Source: an uncultured Eubacterium sp.
GTDB taxonomy: Bacteria; Bacillota; Clostridia; Lachnospirales; Lachnospiraceae
Assembly: GCA_945946665.1 (NCBI GenBank)
Contig: CAMEWO010000014.1
Location: 1-52,827 of the forward strand
Direction: 5' to 3'
Length of the DNA stretch: 52,827 nucleotides
The notes beneath the pieces were generated by a model. That model was given only the letters and a program-made list of their open reading frames with translations, was not told the origin of the DNA and did not search any database. The translations under genes and the position numbers were made by a program. Shown here piece by piece: positions 25,764-35,795 of the stretch. Position 1 is the stretch's first letter; every line of letters starts with the position of its first letter.

Positions 25764-28384
25764 CATGGTATGAATTATCAAAACAAAATGTTCTTAAAGA
25801 ACTGGACACCAGAATGGACGGACTTACATATGAAGAGGCTTCAGACCGCCTGAAACGCTATGGTGAAAACCAACTGACGGATGGAAAACGCCCCGGCCCA
25901 TTAAAGGTTTTCCTGTCACAGTTTGCAGACCTGATGGTTATTATTCTTATGGTTGCAGCTGTAATCAGTATGTTTACAAAAGACCTGGAAAGTACCTTAG
26001 TAATTATTGCTGTACTCATACTTAACGCTGTTCTGGGAACTGTACAGCATATGAAAGCAGAAAAATCCCTTGATTCACTTAAATCTCTTTCCTCTCCCGT
26101 GGCAAAAGTTATCCGTCAGGGACAGAAGATTGAAATTCCTTCAAGAGAAGTTGTTCCCGGGGATATTGTAATTCTTGAAGCAGGTGACATGGTTGTTGCG
26201 GATGGCAGAATTATAGAGAATTACTCTCTGCAGGTAAATGAAAGTTCTCTTACTGGAGAATCAACCAATATTGACAAAAAAGACATGGAATTAGACAGGG
26301 ATACCCCTCTGGCAGACAGATTAAATATGGTATACTCCGGAAGTCTTGTAACATACGGAAGGGCTGTGGCAGTTATCACAGAAACAGGCATGAATACTGA
26401 AATTGGCAAGATTGCCACCCTTATGAACAACACTAAGGAAAAGAAAACACCTTTGCAGATAAGCCTGGACAAATTCAGCAAAATTCTCGCCATTGGAATA
26501 ATAATAATAAGCTTTATTGTATTTATTCTTGGTGTTTACAGAGGCATGAATTTCCTTGACTCACTGCTGTTTTCAGTTGCTCTTGCCGTAGCAGCTATTC
26601 CAGAAGCATTAAGTTCCATAGTCACTATTGTCCAGGCAATGGGCACCCAGCGTATGGCAAAGGAAATGGCTGTTATCAAAGATCTCTGTGCAGTTGAATC
26701 CTTAGGCTGTGTATCGGTAATCTGCTCTGACAAGACAGGAACCCTCACCCAGAATAAAATGACTGTCCAGGATATATATACTGGCGGAGAAGTACTTAAA
26801 CCATCCGAACTTAATCTACAGTGCCAGCTTCACAGGTATCTCCTTTACAATGCAGTTCTTACTAATGATTCCTCTATAGTGGATGGCAACGGCATCGGCG
26901 ACCCTACAGAATACGCCCTTCTGGAGATGTACCGTGACATTGAAACTAACAATAAAACAGCAGATATATCTATAACAGAAGACCAGATGAGAAACATTTT
27001 AAGCAGAATCGAAGAAGTTCCATTTGATTCAGACAGAAAACTAATGAGCACCAAGCACCTCATTCATGGTGTTCCTACCATATTCACAAAAGGTGCACCA
27101 GATGTTTTGCTTGAGCGCTGTGATTATGTAAGGCTTAAAGATGGTATATTCCCTATGAATGAAGATTTTCGGAAAAATATACTTAAACAGAATCAGGATT
27201 TCTCAGAAAACGGTCTCCGGGTGCTGGCTTTTGCATATAAAGAATCGGACGAAGAACTTACTAAGGAAACAGAATATGGCTATACATTCTTAGGTCTTAT
27301 ATCTGAAATGGACCCTCCAAGACCAGAGTCCATTAAAGCTGTCAGTGACGCAAAGAAAGCCGGAATCCGTACAGTAATGATTACCGGAGACCACAAAGTA
27401 ACAGCCCGTGCAATTGCAGAGAAAATAGGTATATATACTCAGGGAGATTTAACTGTCACTGGTCAGGAGCTGGATGCAATGAGTGATAATGAACTGGATG
27501 AAAACATTGAAAGAATATCCGTCTATGCCCGTGTCTCTCCTGAAAATAAAATCCGGATTGTAGATGCATGGCAGAGAAAGGGCAGAATTGTATCCATGAC
27601 AGGTGATGGCGTTAATGATGCTCCTGCATTGAAGAAAGCGGACATCGGTGTTGCCATGGGAATAACAGGAACAGAAGTTTCCAAGGATGCCGCTTCCATG
27701 ATTCTGTCTGACGACAATTTTGCCACCATCATCAAGGCTGTTTCCAACGGAAGAACTGTGTATAATAATATTAAAAATGCGGTGATTTACCTTCTTTCGG
27801 GTAATTTCTCCGCAATAATTACAGTAATCTACGCCTCCCTGATGGCTCTGCCTGTGCCATTTCAGGCTGTACAGCTTCTGTTCATTAATCTTGTTACCGA
27901 TTCTCTTCCAGCTCTTGCCATAGGCATGGAGCCAGGTGCTAAAGATGTTCTTGATAAAAAGCCAAGAAATCCTAAACAGGGTATCCTGGATAAGAAGTTT
28001 GTAACACTTATGGTTTCCCAGGGTGTACTTATTGCATTGTCCGTAATTACTGCATTCATGTCGGGACTTTCTGTAAGTCCTGAAGCTGCGTCAACCATGG
28101 CATTTGCAACGCTGACTCTTGCAAGACTTCTCCATGGATTTAACTGCAGAGGCGAACACAGTATATTAACATTAGGCTTTAAAAATAATATGTACAGCCT
28201 GGGCGCATTTGTTCTGGGATTAATATTAGTTGCAGCAGTACTTTTCCTTCCACCAGTTGCAGGGTTATTCTCAGTTGTATCCCTCACTGCCGGACAGTAC
28301 ATCTCAATCCTCCTGCTTGCACTAATTCCTACAGCAATAATACAGCTTATAAAAATAATCGCCGAAAGACTTGCTATAAAATAG
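25760..28384 (+). CDS. Mn2+/Ca2+-type P-type ATPase
   Basis: An 874-aa P2-type ATPase. It has an N-terminal cation-ATPase domain (TWYELSKQNVLKELD), the actuator TGES near residue 165, the phosphorylation motif SDKTGTLTQNKM with Asp about 324, KGAPDVLLERC for ATP binding, GDGVNDAPALKKADIG near 615, and a C-terminal cluster of TM helices. PMCA/SERCA-like bacterial enzymes export Ca2+ or Mn2+; the upstream Mn2+ riboswitch argues for Mn2+. An upstream open frame back to 25604 runs through the riboswitch terminator and is not coding. The start at 25760 overlaps the 13-codon leader. Confidence 0.93.
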   Translation: MTWYELSKQNVLKELDTRMDGLTYEEASDRLKRYGENQLTDGKRPGPLKVFLSQFADLMVIILMVAAVISMFTKDLESTLVIIAVLILNAVLGTVQHMKAEKSLDSLKSLSSPVAKVIRQGQKIEIPSREVVPGDIVILEAGDMVVADGRIIENYSLQVNESSLTGESTNIDKKDMELDRDTPLADRLNMVYSGSLVTYGRAVAVITETGMNTEIGKIATLMNNTKEKKTPLQISLDKFSKILAIGIIIISFIVFILGVYRGMNFLDSLLFSVALAVAAIPEALSSIVTIVQAMGTQRMAKEMAVIKDLCAVESLGCVSVICSDKTGTLTQNKMTVQDIYTGGEVLKPSELNLQCQLHRYLLYNAVLTNDSSIVDGNGIGDPTEYALLEMYRDIETNNKTADISITEDQMRNILSRIEEVPFDSDRKLMSTKHLIHGVPTIFTKGAPDVLLERCDYVRLKDGIFPMNEDFRKNILKQNQDFSENGLRVLAFAYKESDEELTKETEYGYTFLGLISEMDPPRPESIKAVSDAKKAGIRTVMITGDHKVTARAIAEKIGIYTQGDLTVTGQELDAMSDNELDENIERISVYARVSPENKIRIVDAWQRKGRIVSMTGDGVNDAPALKKADIGVAMGITGTEVSKDAASMILSDDNFATIIKAVSNGRTVYNNIKNAVIYLLSGNFSAIITVIYASLMALPVPFQAVQLLFINLVTDSLPALAIGMEPGAKDVLDKKPRNPKQGILDKKFVTLMVSQGVLIALSVITAFMSGLSVSPEAASTMAFATLTLARLLHGFNCRGEHSILTLGFKNNMYSLGAFVLGLILVAAVLFLPPVAGLFSVVSLTAGQYISILLLALIPTAIIQLIKIIAERLAIK

Positions 28385-28395
28385 CCCATAAAAAA

Positions 28396-28434
28396 TGTAG
28401 CAGCATGACATATGTATGTGTCATGGCTGCTACA
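28396..28434. terminator. intrinsic terminator
   Basis: TGTAGCAGCATGACA (28396-28410) pairs with TGTCATGGCTGCTACA (28419-28434, one bulge), followed by ACTTTTATA. It lies between the convergent ATPase and hemerythrin genes. Confidence 0.85.
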
Positions 28435-28456
28435 ACTTTTATATAATTTATTATTA

Positions 28457-29260
28457 TCACTTAGTCGGAATTCTCTTGTCCATCTTCAAGATGTGTGTTG
28501 ACAGCCAGTTAAGGAGATACTCTACCAGATCATTAAGATATTCCTGCTGGTTGTCATCCATGTTGTCATAGTTAATGCCGTTTAGTTTATCCACGAAAGC
28601 CATATGGGCTGCTTTCTGGGCTTCCAGCCCCTCATAACCGATAGACTCCATATATTCTTCCTCATCACCGAAATGCTTCACTGTATAATCCTTAAGTTCA
28701 CCAATAATTTCCATGATGCGGTCATATTTGTCGTGGACAAACTCTTCGTTAATAGTATCATTAGTCTGCCTTATTATATCAAACAATACCCTATGTTCCT
28801 CATCTACCAGTTCAATTCCAGTAAGATACTTATCTGTAAATGCAAATGGTTCTCCCTCACTCTTATTAATATTGTGGGAAATCATAATATCGCTTCCTAA
28901 TATATGGGAATACAGCCATTTTGCAAGGTAAAGAAGAAGTTCCTCAACCTTTTGCCTTGCATTCTCCTCTGTAAGCTGTGATTCATCATGGCTGTCCATA
29001 TACGCCCTGAACTGGTCATGCTCTCTTCTCTGTCTGTCAAGTTCAGCATCACCTATTTTTTCCATTATCTCTTCTTCGTCTGCGAAGTGCTTCACAGCAT
29101 ATTCCTTTAACTGAACCACCATATTCTTAGCCACTGCAAGAACAACCTTATCCTCACCGTGAATCATGTCTATACCCTCATTAATCATGGCAAAAAGCCT
29201 GCGGTGCTCATTATCAATTATTTCAATGCCTGTAAGGCAGTCATCAGTAAACTGGTACAT
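28457..29260 (-). CDS. tandem bacteriohemerythrin
   Basis: A 267-aa protein with two hemerythrin domains of about 130 residues. Each has GIE(I/L)-x-D-x-EHR near its start, KH-F-x-DEEE in the middle and a late His (RREHDQFR; KAAHMAFV). These provide the di-iron ligands that bind O2 reversibly. In an anaerobe such proteins sense or scavenge oxygen. GGAGG precedes the ATG. It is the last gene, 18 bp after the kinase-DegV gene, in a three-gene signalling operon, which hints at oxygen or redox input to the two kinases. Confidence 0.93.
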   Translation of the reverse strand: MYQFTDDCLTGIEIIDNEHRRLFAMINEGIDMIHGEDKVVLAVAKNMVVQLKEYAVKHFADEEEIMEKIGDAELDRQRREHDQFRAYMDSHDESQLTEENARQKVEELLLYLAKWLYSHILGSDIMISHNINKSEGEPFAFTDKYLTGIELVDEEHRVLFDIIRQTNDTINEEFVHDKYDRIMEIIGELKDYTVKHFGDEEEYMESIGYEGLEAQKAAHMAFVDKLNGINYDNMDDNQQEYLNDLVEYLLNWLSTHILKMDKRIPTK

Positions 29261-29278
29261 AAAAAACCTCCATCCTGC

Positions 29279-31960
29279 TTATTTATCCAGCATATATATT
29301 AATCCAAAGGTTCCAGGACCACAGTTAATTGAAATGGCTGGTGAAGCCTTCTGATACACAATAGTCCTGAACGGCACTTTCTTCCTGATCTCTTCTTCTA
29401 TTGCTGTCAATTCATCCTTAGTTAATCCTGCATAAGCAATGAATAAAAGTCCTCTATTGGCCTTACGCATATCTCTGACTGTTGAATTAATGTATTGTTT
29501 CCAGGTATTATTCCTTGTTCCGATTTTTATCTGTCCAACTGTCATACTGCTGTTCTTTAATATAAGAACAGGATGAAGAAGAAGTGTTTTACATATTTTA
29601 TTTATCCATGAAGATAATCTTCCTGACCTTGCCAGATATTCTGTACTGTCAAGAATAAAGCTTGTCTTAACGTATGATTTAATACTCTCTATCTTCTTAA
29701 CTATATCATCAACTGACATACCAGAAGCTGCATACTCTGCTGCACGGAGCACAACAAATCCCATACCACAGCTAAGATGTCCCGAATCCACCACCCTTAC
29801 ATTCTCAAATGTCTTGGATGCCTCCAGCGCATTAGCATATCCCTTGCTGACTTTATTTGCCATGGTTATATGAATAATATACTGTGCTTTTGTGAGCTGA
29901 TTTGCAAAAAAGCCCTCATATTCAGCTACCGTTGGCGACTCTGAGCTGGCCTTTCTTCCCTCTGTACTGATGTAAGACAGGATTCCGTCTGTCTCAGCTT
30001 CAATTCCATCCATAAAGTATCCGCCCTCTGTATGTACCCGATAAGGCATTTCCTCAACCTGAGCCTTTTCCAACATACTCTTAGGAAGGTCACATACGCT
30101 GTCAGTACATATCATAACAGACATTTTCCTGTTATGACCAAGAACTGGTGATTCCACCTTAACCTCAAAGTTGTCTAAGTTAGTCATGCTTACCAGTTCT
30201 TTAGGTAAATGTGTTAACACTTCTCTCTCCAGCTGAACTCCACTGACAGGCTTTAACAGATAGCCATCAAAACCTTCTCTTCTATATAATTCCTGATTCT
30301 CACTGCCTGCATTTGCTGTAAGTGCCACAATCGGAACATCAGCATTAAGTCCACCAGTCTGATTTCGGATTGCATGCAGACACTCTATTCCATCCATTCC
30401 AGGCATAAGATGATCCATGAATATTACATTATATCTGTTCTGAAGTGTCTTTCTTAAACATTCCTGACCACTTGATGCCGTGTCTATCTTAACCTTGGTA
30501 TCTCTTAAAAGTTTTGCTGCAACCATCAGATTAGTATCATTATCATCCACAATAAGTACATGAGCTTCAGGCGCTTCAAAGCTTTGTTTATAATGACTCC
30601 TCTGGTTCATTGAATGTCTTTCTTCCAGATTAATATCACCAATCTCATTCTCTGAAGAAATCTTCTGTGGAATAGTAATTACAAATGTAGAACCCTTTGT
30701 ATACACACTGTTTACTGTAATCTCACCATGCATAAGTTCCACAAGCTGCTTCACTATAGACAAGCCAAGACCTGTTCCTTCAATATAACGGTTATTCTGT
30801 TCATCAACTCTCTTGAACACACTAAACAGATGAGGAATACTTTCTTTCTTAATTCCAATACCAGTATCTGATACAGAATAGATTATCTGCACTTCTCCAT
30901 TTTCAACCTTCTTACATTCAATTGATAATGTAACAGACCCCTCAGATGTATATTTAACGGCATTATTTAACACATTAATTAAAATCTGCTTGATTCTTAC
31001 CTCATCACCATACAACTGGGCAGGCATAGTCTTATCAACATCAACATGAAATTCAAGGCCCTTATCCTTAGCACGTGTCCATATCATATTGACAATGTCA
31101 GACAGCATGTCTCCAACATCATATACAACGGGAACAACATTCATCTTTCCCGATTCAATCTTAGACATATCCAGAATATCATTAATAAGAGAGAGAAGCA
31201 TCTTACTTGCTCCCTGGATATTAATTGCATCTGCTGCAACCTCATCTGATACATCTTCTCTTAGAATCATCTCATTCAAACCAATAATAGCATTAATTGG
31301 TGTCCTGATTTCATGGCTCATGCTTGAGAAGAAATGATTCTGCATTTTATTCAATTCTTCAATTTCTTTTTTCTGCTTCTTGGCAGTCTCATTCTCTGAA
31401 TGATATATATAACTCTGATATAGAATCATGCCACATATCATAATCGAAATTATGATATATGAATAAAATGAATCCATGAATACCACTTCAGAATCACCAT
31501 GACTAATTAAATCAGGATAACATAATTCAATGTAGTAACATACACACAGAAGAAGAAAATCACAAACTAATAATACATACTTTGTTTTGCCTTCCACAAC
31601 AAGACACACAAAGACCATAACAGCCAGAAACCATATTTGTGAACCACCATCAGTTCCATCACAGATAAGAAAATTTAATGGCAGAACAAGAAAAATCATA
31701 ATGGCACATATAATAGATGCTCCCAACTGTATCTTATTTCTCGTAACAGAGAAATATCCCAGTACCACAAATGCTATCAATCCAATAACACCTGCAATTA
31801 CATTATCTATGCTGGTTCCTATAAACATCCCGGATATTATTGAAAGAGATAATCCAGAAATTCCAAGCACTAATACCAGACGGAACAAACGCTCCTGACG
31901 TCCCAGATTCTTATCCTTTAAGTAATGAATAAGATTATTCATATTATTATTCAGACTCAT
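29279..31960 (-). CDS. hybrid histidine kinase fused to a C-terminal DegV domain
   Basis: An 893-aa protein. Order: N-terminal hydrophobic region with about six TM helices (residues 25-190); HisKA with SSMSHEIRTPINAIIG and phospho-acceptor His 216; HATPase with SDTGIGIKKES and GTGLGLSIVKQL; a receiver domain with IVDDND, phospho-acceptor Asp 516 in FMDHLMPGMDG and the LLKPVSG Lys; then from about residue 613 a full-length DegV domain starting SVMICTDSVCDLP and ending GPGTFGLIYML. In the DegV part, the usual SGTY loop is changed to SKGY. The start shares one base with the upstream kinase stop (TGATG). A lipid-binding domain as the output or modulator of a phosphorelay is unusual. Confidence 0.92.
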   Translation of the reverse strand: MSLNNNMNNLIHYLKDKNLGRQERLFRLVLVLGISGLSLSIISGMFIGTSIDNVIAGVIGLIAFVVLGYFSVTRNKIQLGASIICAIMIFLVLPLNFLICDGTDGGSQIWFLAVMVFVCLVVEGKTKYVLLVCDFLLLCVCYYIELCYPDLISHGDSEVVFMDSFYSYIIISIMICGMILYQSYIYHSENETAKKQKKEIEELNKMQNHFFSSMSHEIRTPINAIIGLNEMILREDVSDEVAADAINIQGASKMLLSLINDILDMSKIESGKMNVVPVVYDVGDMLSDIVNMIWTRAKDKGLEFHVDVDKTMPAQLYGDEVRIKQILINVLNNAVKYTSEGSVTLSIECKKVENGEVQIIYSVSDTGIGIKKESIPHLFSVFKRVDEQNNRYIEGTGLGLSIVKQLVELMHGEITVNSVYTKGSTFVITIPQKISSENEIGDINLEERHSMNQRSHYKQSFEAPEAHVLIVDDNDTNLMVAAKLLRDTKVKIDTASSGQECLRKTLQNRYNVIFMDHLMPGMDGIECLHAIRNQTGGLNADVPIVALTANAGSENQELYRREGFDGYLLKPVSGVQLEREVLTHLPKELVSMTNLDNFEVKVESPVLGHNRKMSVMICTDSVCDLPKSMLEKAQVEEMPYRVHTEGGYFMDGIEAETDGILSYISTEGRKASSESPTVAEYEGFFANQLTKAQYIIHITMANKVSKGYANALEASKTFENVRVVDSGHLSCGMGFVVLRAAEYAASGMSVDDIVKKIESIKSYVKTSFILDSTEYLARSGRLSSWINKICKTLLLHPVLILKNSSMTVGQIKIGTRNNTWKQYINSTVRDMRKANRGLLFIAYAGLTKDELTAIEEEIRKKVPFRTIVYQKASPAISINCGPGTFGLIYMLDK

Positions 31961-34806
31961 CAGAACTCACCGCCTTCCATATGGCTAATTAAAGCTGATA
32001 CCTTCTTAGATGCCGACACGAATTCATAATCATCAACATCTTTTCTTATATCCTTAAGGAACTCTCCAACAGATACTCCTGGATACACTTCTCCATCCAT
32101 CGATGAAACAATTTCAAGTGATTTTTCCTCCAGGAAATAATCAAGACTATCCTTTAAATCCTTAAGCTGGCTAATAAGTTCTTCCTTACTTATCTTTCGT
32201 TCCTCTTTCGCTTCTTCCTTCTGCTGTCCATTATTTACACTTATTTCCAACGCCTCACATATACTTGTGACTATGTTACCGTATTGCATCATAAGTTCTT
32301 CATGATGTGCTGTTATGTAATCCAGATTATCAGCTTTTGCTGCTGCCTCAGCCTGTTTTGCATTATCTGACAACGAATTTGCTCCAATCATCTTGGCTGT
32401 GCTCTTTAACGCATGAACCACGATACCATAATTTTTCATGTCTTTCTTTTCAAAGAAGTTCCCCAGCTCTGATTCTTTACTATTCGCGCCATCAACAAAG
32501 CTTGTCAGCAGTTCTATATAAAAATCCTTGTCTCCGTTACAATAACCTATACCAGAATTAGTGTTAATTCCAGCTTTTTCAAGTTGTATCATCATAGAAT
32601 TGTCTTGTACTGAATTGTCCTGTACTAATTCGTCTTTTACTGAATTACCAGGTTCCGAATCTTCCTGTTCGGTACACTTTTCTACAGTTTCAGCAATTAT
32701 ATCAGCTTTTTTATTCTTATCAACATATTTATAACTAGATTTAGGCAGTGATTTTTTTAATACACGCTCCAGTTCCGTCAGTTCAACAGGTTTAGAAATG
32801 AATTCGTCAAAACCTTCCTGTAAGAACATATCCCTTGCACCACTTACTGCATTAGCTGTAAATGCAATGATTATGCACTCTTTGCTGCTCTTTCTATTCA
32901 ATCTTCGAATTTCTTTCAGTGTTTCAATTCCGTCCATCTCAGGCATCATGTGATCAAGTAAAATCAGGTCATAATCTTCTTTTCCACACATGCTAATCGC
33001 TTTTCTTCCACTTTCTGCTGTGGATACGTCCATCTGGTAATCCTTTAAAATACCTCTGGTAACCATAAGGTTCATAGGCTCATCATCAACGACCAGCACC
33101 TTTAAACCTGGACATATCATAGATACGCCTTCTCTTGAACCCTCTCCATTAGCTCCAGAATTAAGTATATTAACCACTGGCAAAGCATAGAACGGCTTTT
33201 TAATAAGGGTAACACTACTTCCCTGTGGAAGGATTTCATCATCATCTGATATAACAACCACTCTCATGTTATGGTCAATGCTCTCGATGTAGGATTTATT
33301 TTCCTCATATTCCTCTTTTCCAAGAAAAAGATGAGTAATCTTATACATAGACATAAACCTTTTCATCTCTTCACTGTTATATATCCTGTATAACGTAATA
33401 CCAAGTCCTCCAACCAGATGAGAAATCATCTGATCATAGAAGCTTCTGACCTCTGGCACCTTATATTTTTCTGCTTTCAGATAGCAAGCCAGACACAATT
33501 CATCCCGTTTATCAACTGCCAGAGAAGGAGCCTCATTTGCTACCTTCTGAGGTATACTGACAGACACTGTTGTTCCTATACCCACAGTGCTTTCAATCTG
33601 AATAAATCCTTCCATTGCAGATACCATTCCACATACTATGGACAAACCAAGGCCAAGTCCTCCAGCTTTTCTGTTTCTTCCACCACTGGACTGGTAAAAC
33701 TTATCCTTAATTCTTACAAGCTCTTCTTCCGCAATTCCTATTCCGGTATCTCTCACCTGGATACACAGATTAACACCGTATTCTTTATGTATGGTATATA
33801 CTCTTACATATACTCCACCCTTTTTAGTGAACTTTATTCCATTGTCTATAAGATGCTTTAATATCTTCTTAATCTTCTTCTCATCACCAAGAAGAACTGA
33901 TGGTATTCCCGCATCAATATCAAATATAAGCTCTGGAGCATCATCTTTGTTACTCATACGTCTTGATACTATAATATCATTAATAACAGATGATAGTATG
34001 TATTCATTCTCGCTGACTATTAATCTTCCCGTGTCTGTTTCCGTGTAGTCAAGAATATCCTCAATCTGGTCAAACAATCTGTATCCGGCCTGCTGAATTG
34101 ACAGAATCTTACTTTTCTTTTCTTCGTCTGTCTCATTTTTAATCATGACAGCTGTTATACCAGTAACTGCATTGATTGGTGTACGAAGCTCATGGGAAAC
34201 ATTTGCAAGGAAATCTTCTGTTCTACGGTTTGCCTCTTCCAATTCCTTAATTCTTTTTTCTGTATTTCCCCTTTCATTATTGCGCATATTTAGCATAGCT
34301 TCCATCAGATAATCAGCCAGAAATACAATAACCATATGCAGACAAATTCTGCTTATTACAAGAGAGGATAATTCTATGGAATTACCTAATACGAATAACA
34401 AATCATATATCAGGGTCATATAATACGTTGCTGCACATAGCCTGATAAAAACCTTCTTCTCGGCAAATGAAAACAATATAATAATGACAATCATTAATCC
34501 AACTAAGTCAAACACACTTGTCTCATGAATTCCGTAAAAGAAACATGTCAGCATAGCAAAAGTGAAGTATATCCACATTCTTGCTGCTGCCTGGATTTTT
34601 TCACCAATATGAATCCCCCAGCACACTGCAAGTGCTATAATCATTAATACAATAGCACTTCTGTCCCATCCCATAAGAGAACTCTCACCTATAAGTGCCA
34701 CTGTAAGAAATGTATAGACAAGTAATATCAACAGATGAGTTGACCTCTGCTTTTCATTTTCGTACATATATTTTACCCGCTTTTGTATCCTTTCCTGTAA
34801 ATTCAT
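31960..34806 (-). CDS. hybrid histidine kinase with receiver and Hpt domains
   Basis: A 948-aa protein. Order: about six TM helices (residues 20-165); HisKA with FLANVSHELRTPINAVTG and His 205; HATPase with RDTGIGIAEEE and GLGLGLSIVCGM; a degenerate receiver (about 425-545) that keeps a LIKKPF loop but lacks a clear acceptor Asp; a receiver (about 560-685) with LVVDDEP, Asp 618 in LLDHMMPEMDG and ISKPVEL; an Hpt domain with VVHALKSTAK, His 798. It can run a His-Asp-His relay by itself. No DNA-binding response regulator is adjacent. It is first in the operon, with no strong ribosome site before the ATG at 34806. Confidence 0.9.
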   Translation of the reverse strand: MNLQERIQKRVKYMYENEKQRSTHLLILLVYTFLTVALIGESSLMGWDRSAIVLMIIALAVCWGIHIGEKIQAAARMWIYFTFAMLTCFFYGIHETSVFDLVGLMIVIIILFSFAEKKVFIRLCAATYYMTLIYDLLFVLGNSIELSSLVISRICLHMVIVFLADYLMEAMLNMRNNERGNTEKRIKELEEANRRTEDFLANVSHELRTPINAVTGITAVMIKNETDEEKKSKILSIQQAGYRLFDQIEDILDYTETDTGRLIVSENEYILSSVINDIIVSRRMSNKDDAPELIFDIDAGIPSVLLGDEKKIKKILKHLIDNGIKFTKKGGVYVRVYTIHKEYGVNLCIQVRDTGIGIAEEELVRIKDKFYQSSGGRNRKAGGLGLGLSIVCGMVSAMEGFIQIESTVGIGTTVSVSIPQKVANEAPSLAVDKRDELCLACYLKAEKYKVPEVRSFYDQMISHLVGGLGITLYRIYNSEEMKRFMSMYKITHLFLGKEEYEENKSYIESIDHNMRVVVISDDDEILPQGSSVTLIKKPFYALPVVNILNSGANGEGSREGVSMICPGLKVLVVDDEPMNLMVTRGILKDYQMDVSTAESGRKAISMCGKEDYDLILLDHMMPEMDGIETLKEIRRLNRKSSKECIIIAFTANAVSGARDMFLQEGFDEFISKPVELTELERVLKKSLPKSSYKYVDKNKKADIIAETVEKCTEQEDSEPGNSVKDELVQDNSVQDNSMMIQLEKAGINTNSGIGYCNGDKDFYIELLTSFVDGANSKESELGNFFEKKDMKNYGIVVHALKSTAKMIGANSLSDNAKQAEAAAKADNLDYITAHHEELMMQYGNIVTSICEALEISVNNGQQKEEAKEERKISKEELISQLKDLKDSLDYFLEEKSLEIVSSMDGEVYPGVSVGEFLKDIRKDVDDYEFVSASKKVSALISHMEGGEF

Positions 34807-34893
34807 ATGTTAACTGATGCTTCTGACGCTGAAATAATTAATTATTCTACATACTGATTATAGTTTATCATTCATATTAATAATCCGCAACAT

Positions 34894-35787
34894 CTAGAAA
34901 AACTTTTTCTTTTTAAAATATATTATCTCGATAACAACTATTACAACTGCGGCAATTATTACAGTAATATATCCGTATTTCCACTGAAGTTCAGGCATAT
35001 AGGCAAAATTCATTCCATACCATCCGGTAAGCAGTGTAAGAGGAAGAAATAATGTGGTAACCACAGTAAGCATGCACATAATCTTATTCTGCTGTGCATC
35101 CTGCTGTGACTGGTATAGCTCACGAAGCTGGGTAACATTCTCTCTTAATAAATGAACATGATTCTGTAATCTTTCTGTACGCCGTGAATATCTGTCCCAC
35201 TGTTCAGAATTCCCCACTGATGTTATGAATTCATGGGACTGTATCTTATCTCCCACAGAGGAGAGCTGTTCATAATATGCATTAAGTTCAGACAGCTTCT
35301 GGCGGTATCTTGTGAGATGGGAGAAGAAATTCTTAGCATGTCCGCTGTTAAGTCCGTCTTCCATATCCTCCATCTCTTTTTCCAGATGTGAAAGATACAG
35401 AATATCATTTTCAATCATCTGTTCAAGAATTTGCAGAAGAATTTCATCAGGAGTATTAACATCCCGCATTTTTTCTGCCTGCTTTGCAATCCACTGCTTG
35501 ATGTCTCCCGTATCTTCAATAAGATATATTGACTCCCTCGTCATATAGAAACCAAATGAAAACTGAGGCTGTCTCTGTTCACTTTTCTGTGGCACACGGA
35601 TTGTCCCCCAGATACAGTCCTTATATGCTTCTACCTTGCAATAACGGATAGACCCCATACTGTGAATTATCTCATTATGATGTAAAAACTTTTCTTTCTG
35701 GTTCTGGAATTCATCCACATCCATAACAACCAGATTTATTTTGTTATTTTTCACGGCAATACCCCATTTCAACATTTTTTGTAACAT
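34894..35787 (-). CDS. corA: CorA-family divalent cation transporter
   Basis: A 297-aa protein. The long N-terminal cytoplasmic part is helical and charged; the C-terminus has two TM helices with the GMN signature (LTGWYGMNFAYMPELQW) and the lysine-rich end KKKKFF. CorA proteins form pentameric Mg2+ channels. The start is set at 35787, where AAGGA lies 6 nt upstream and the MATE stop codon is 8 bp away; the longer open frame further upstream only reads the MATE gene in another frame. Confidence 0.9.
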   Translation of the reverse strand: MLQKMLKWGIAVKNNKINLVVMDVDEFQNQKEKFLHHNEIIHSMGSIRYCKVEAYKDCIWGTIRVPQKSEQRQPQFSFGFYMTRESIYLIEDTGDIKQWIAKQAEKMRDVNTPDEILLQILEQMIENDILYLSHLEKEMEDMEDGLNSGHAKNFFSHLTRYRQKLSELNAYYEQLSSVGDKIQSHEFITSVGNSEQWDRYSRRTERLQNHVHLLRENVTQLRELYQSQQDAQQNKIMCMLTVVTTLFLPLTLLTGWYGMNFAYMPELQWKYGYITVIIAAVVIVVIEIIYFKKKKFF

Positions 35788-35795
35788 TAATTTCC

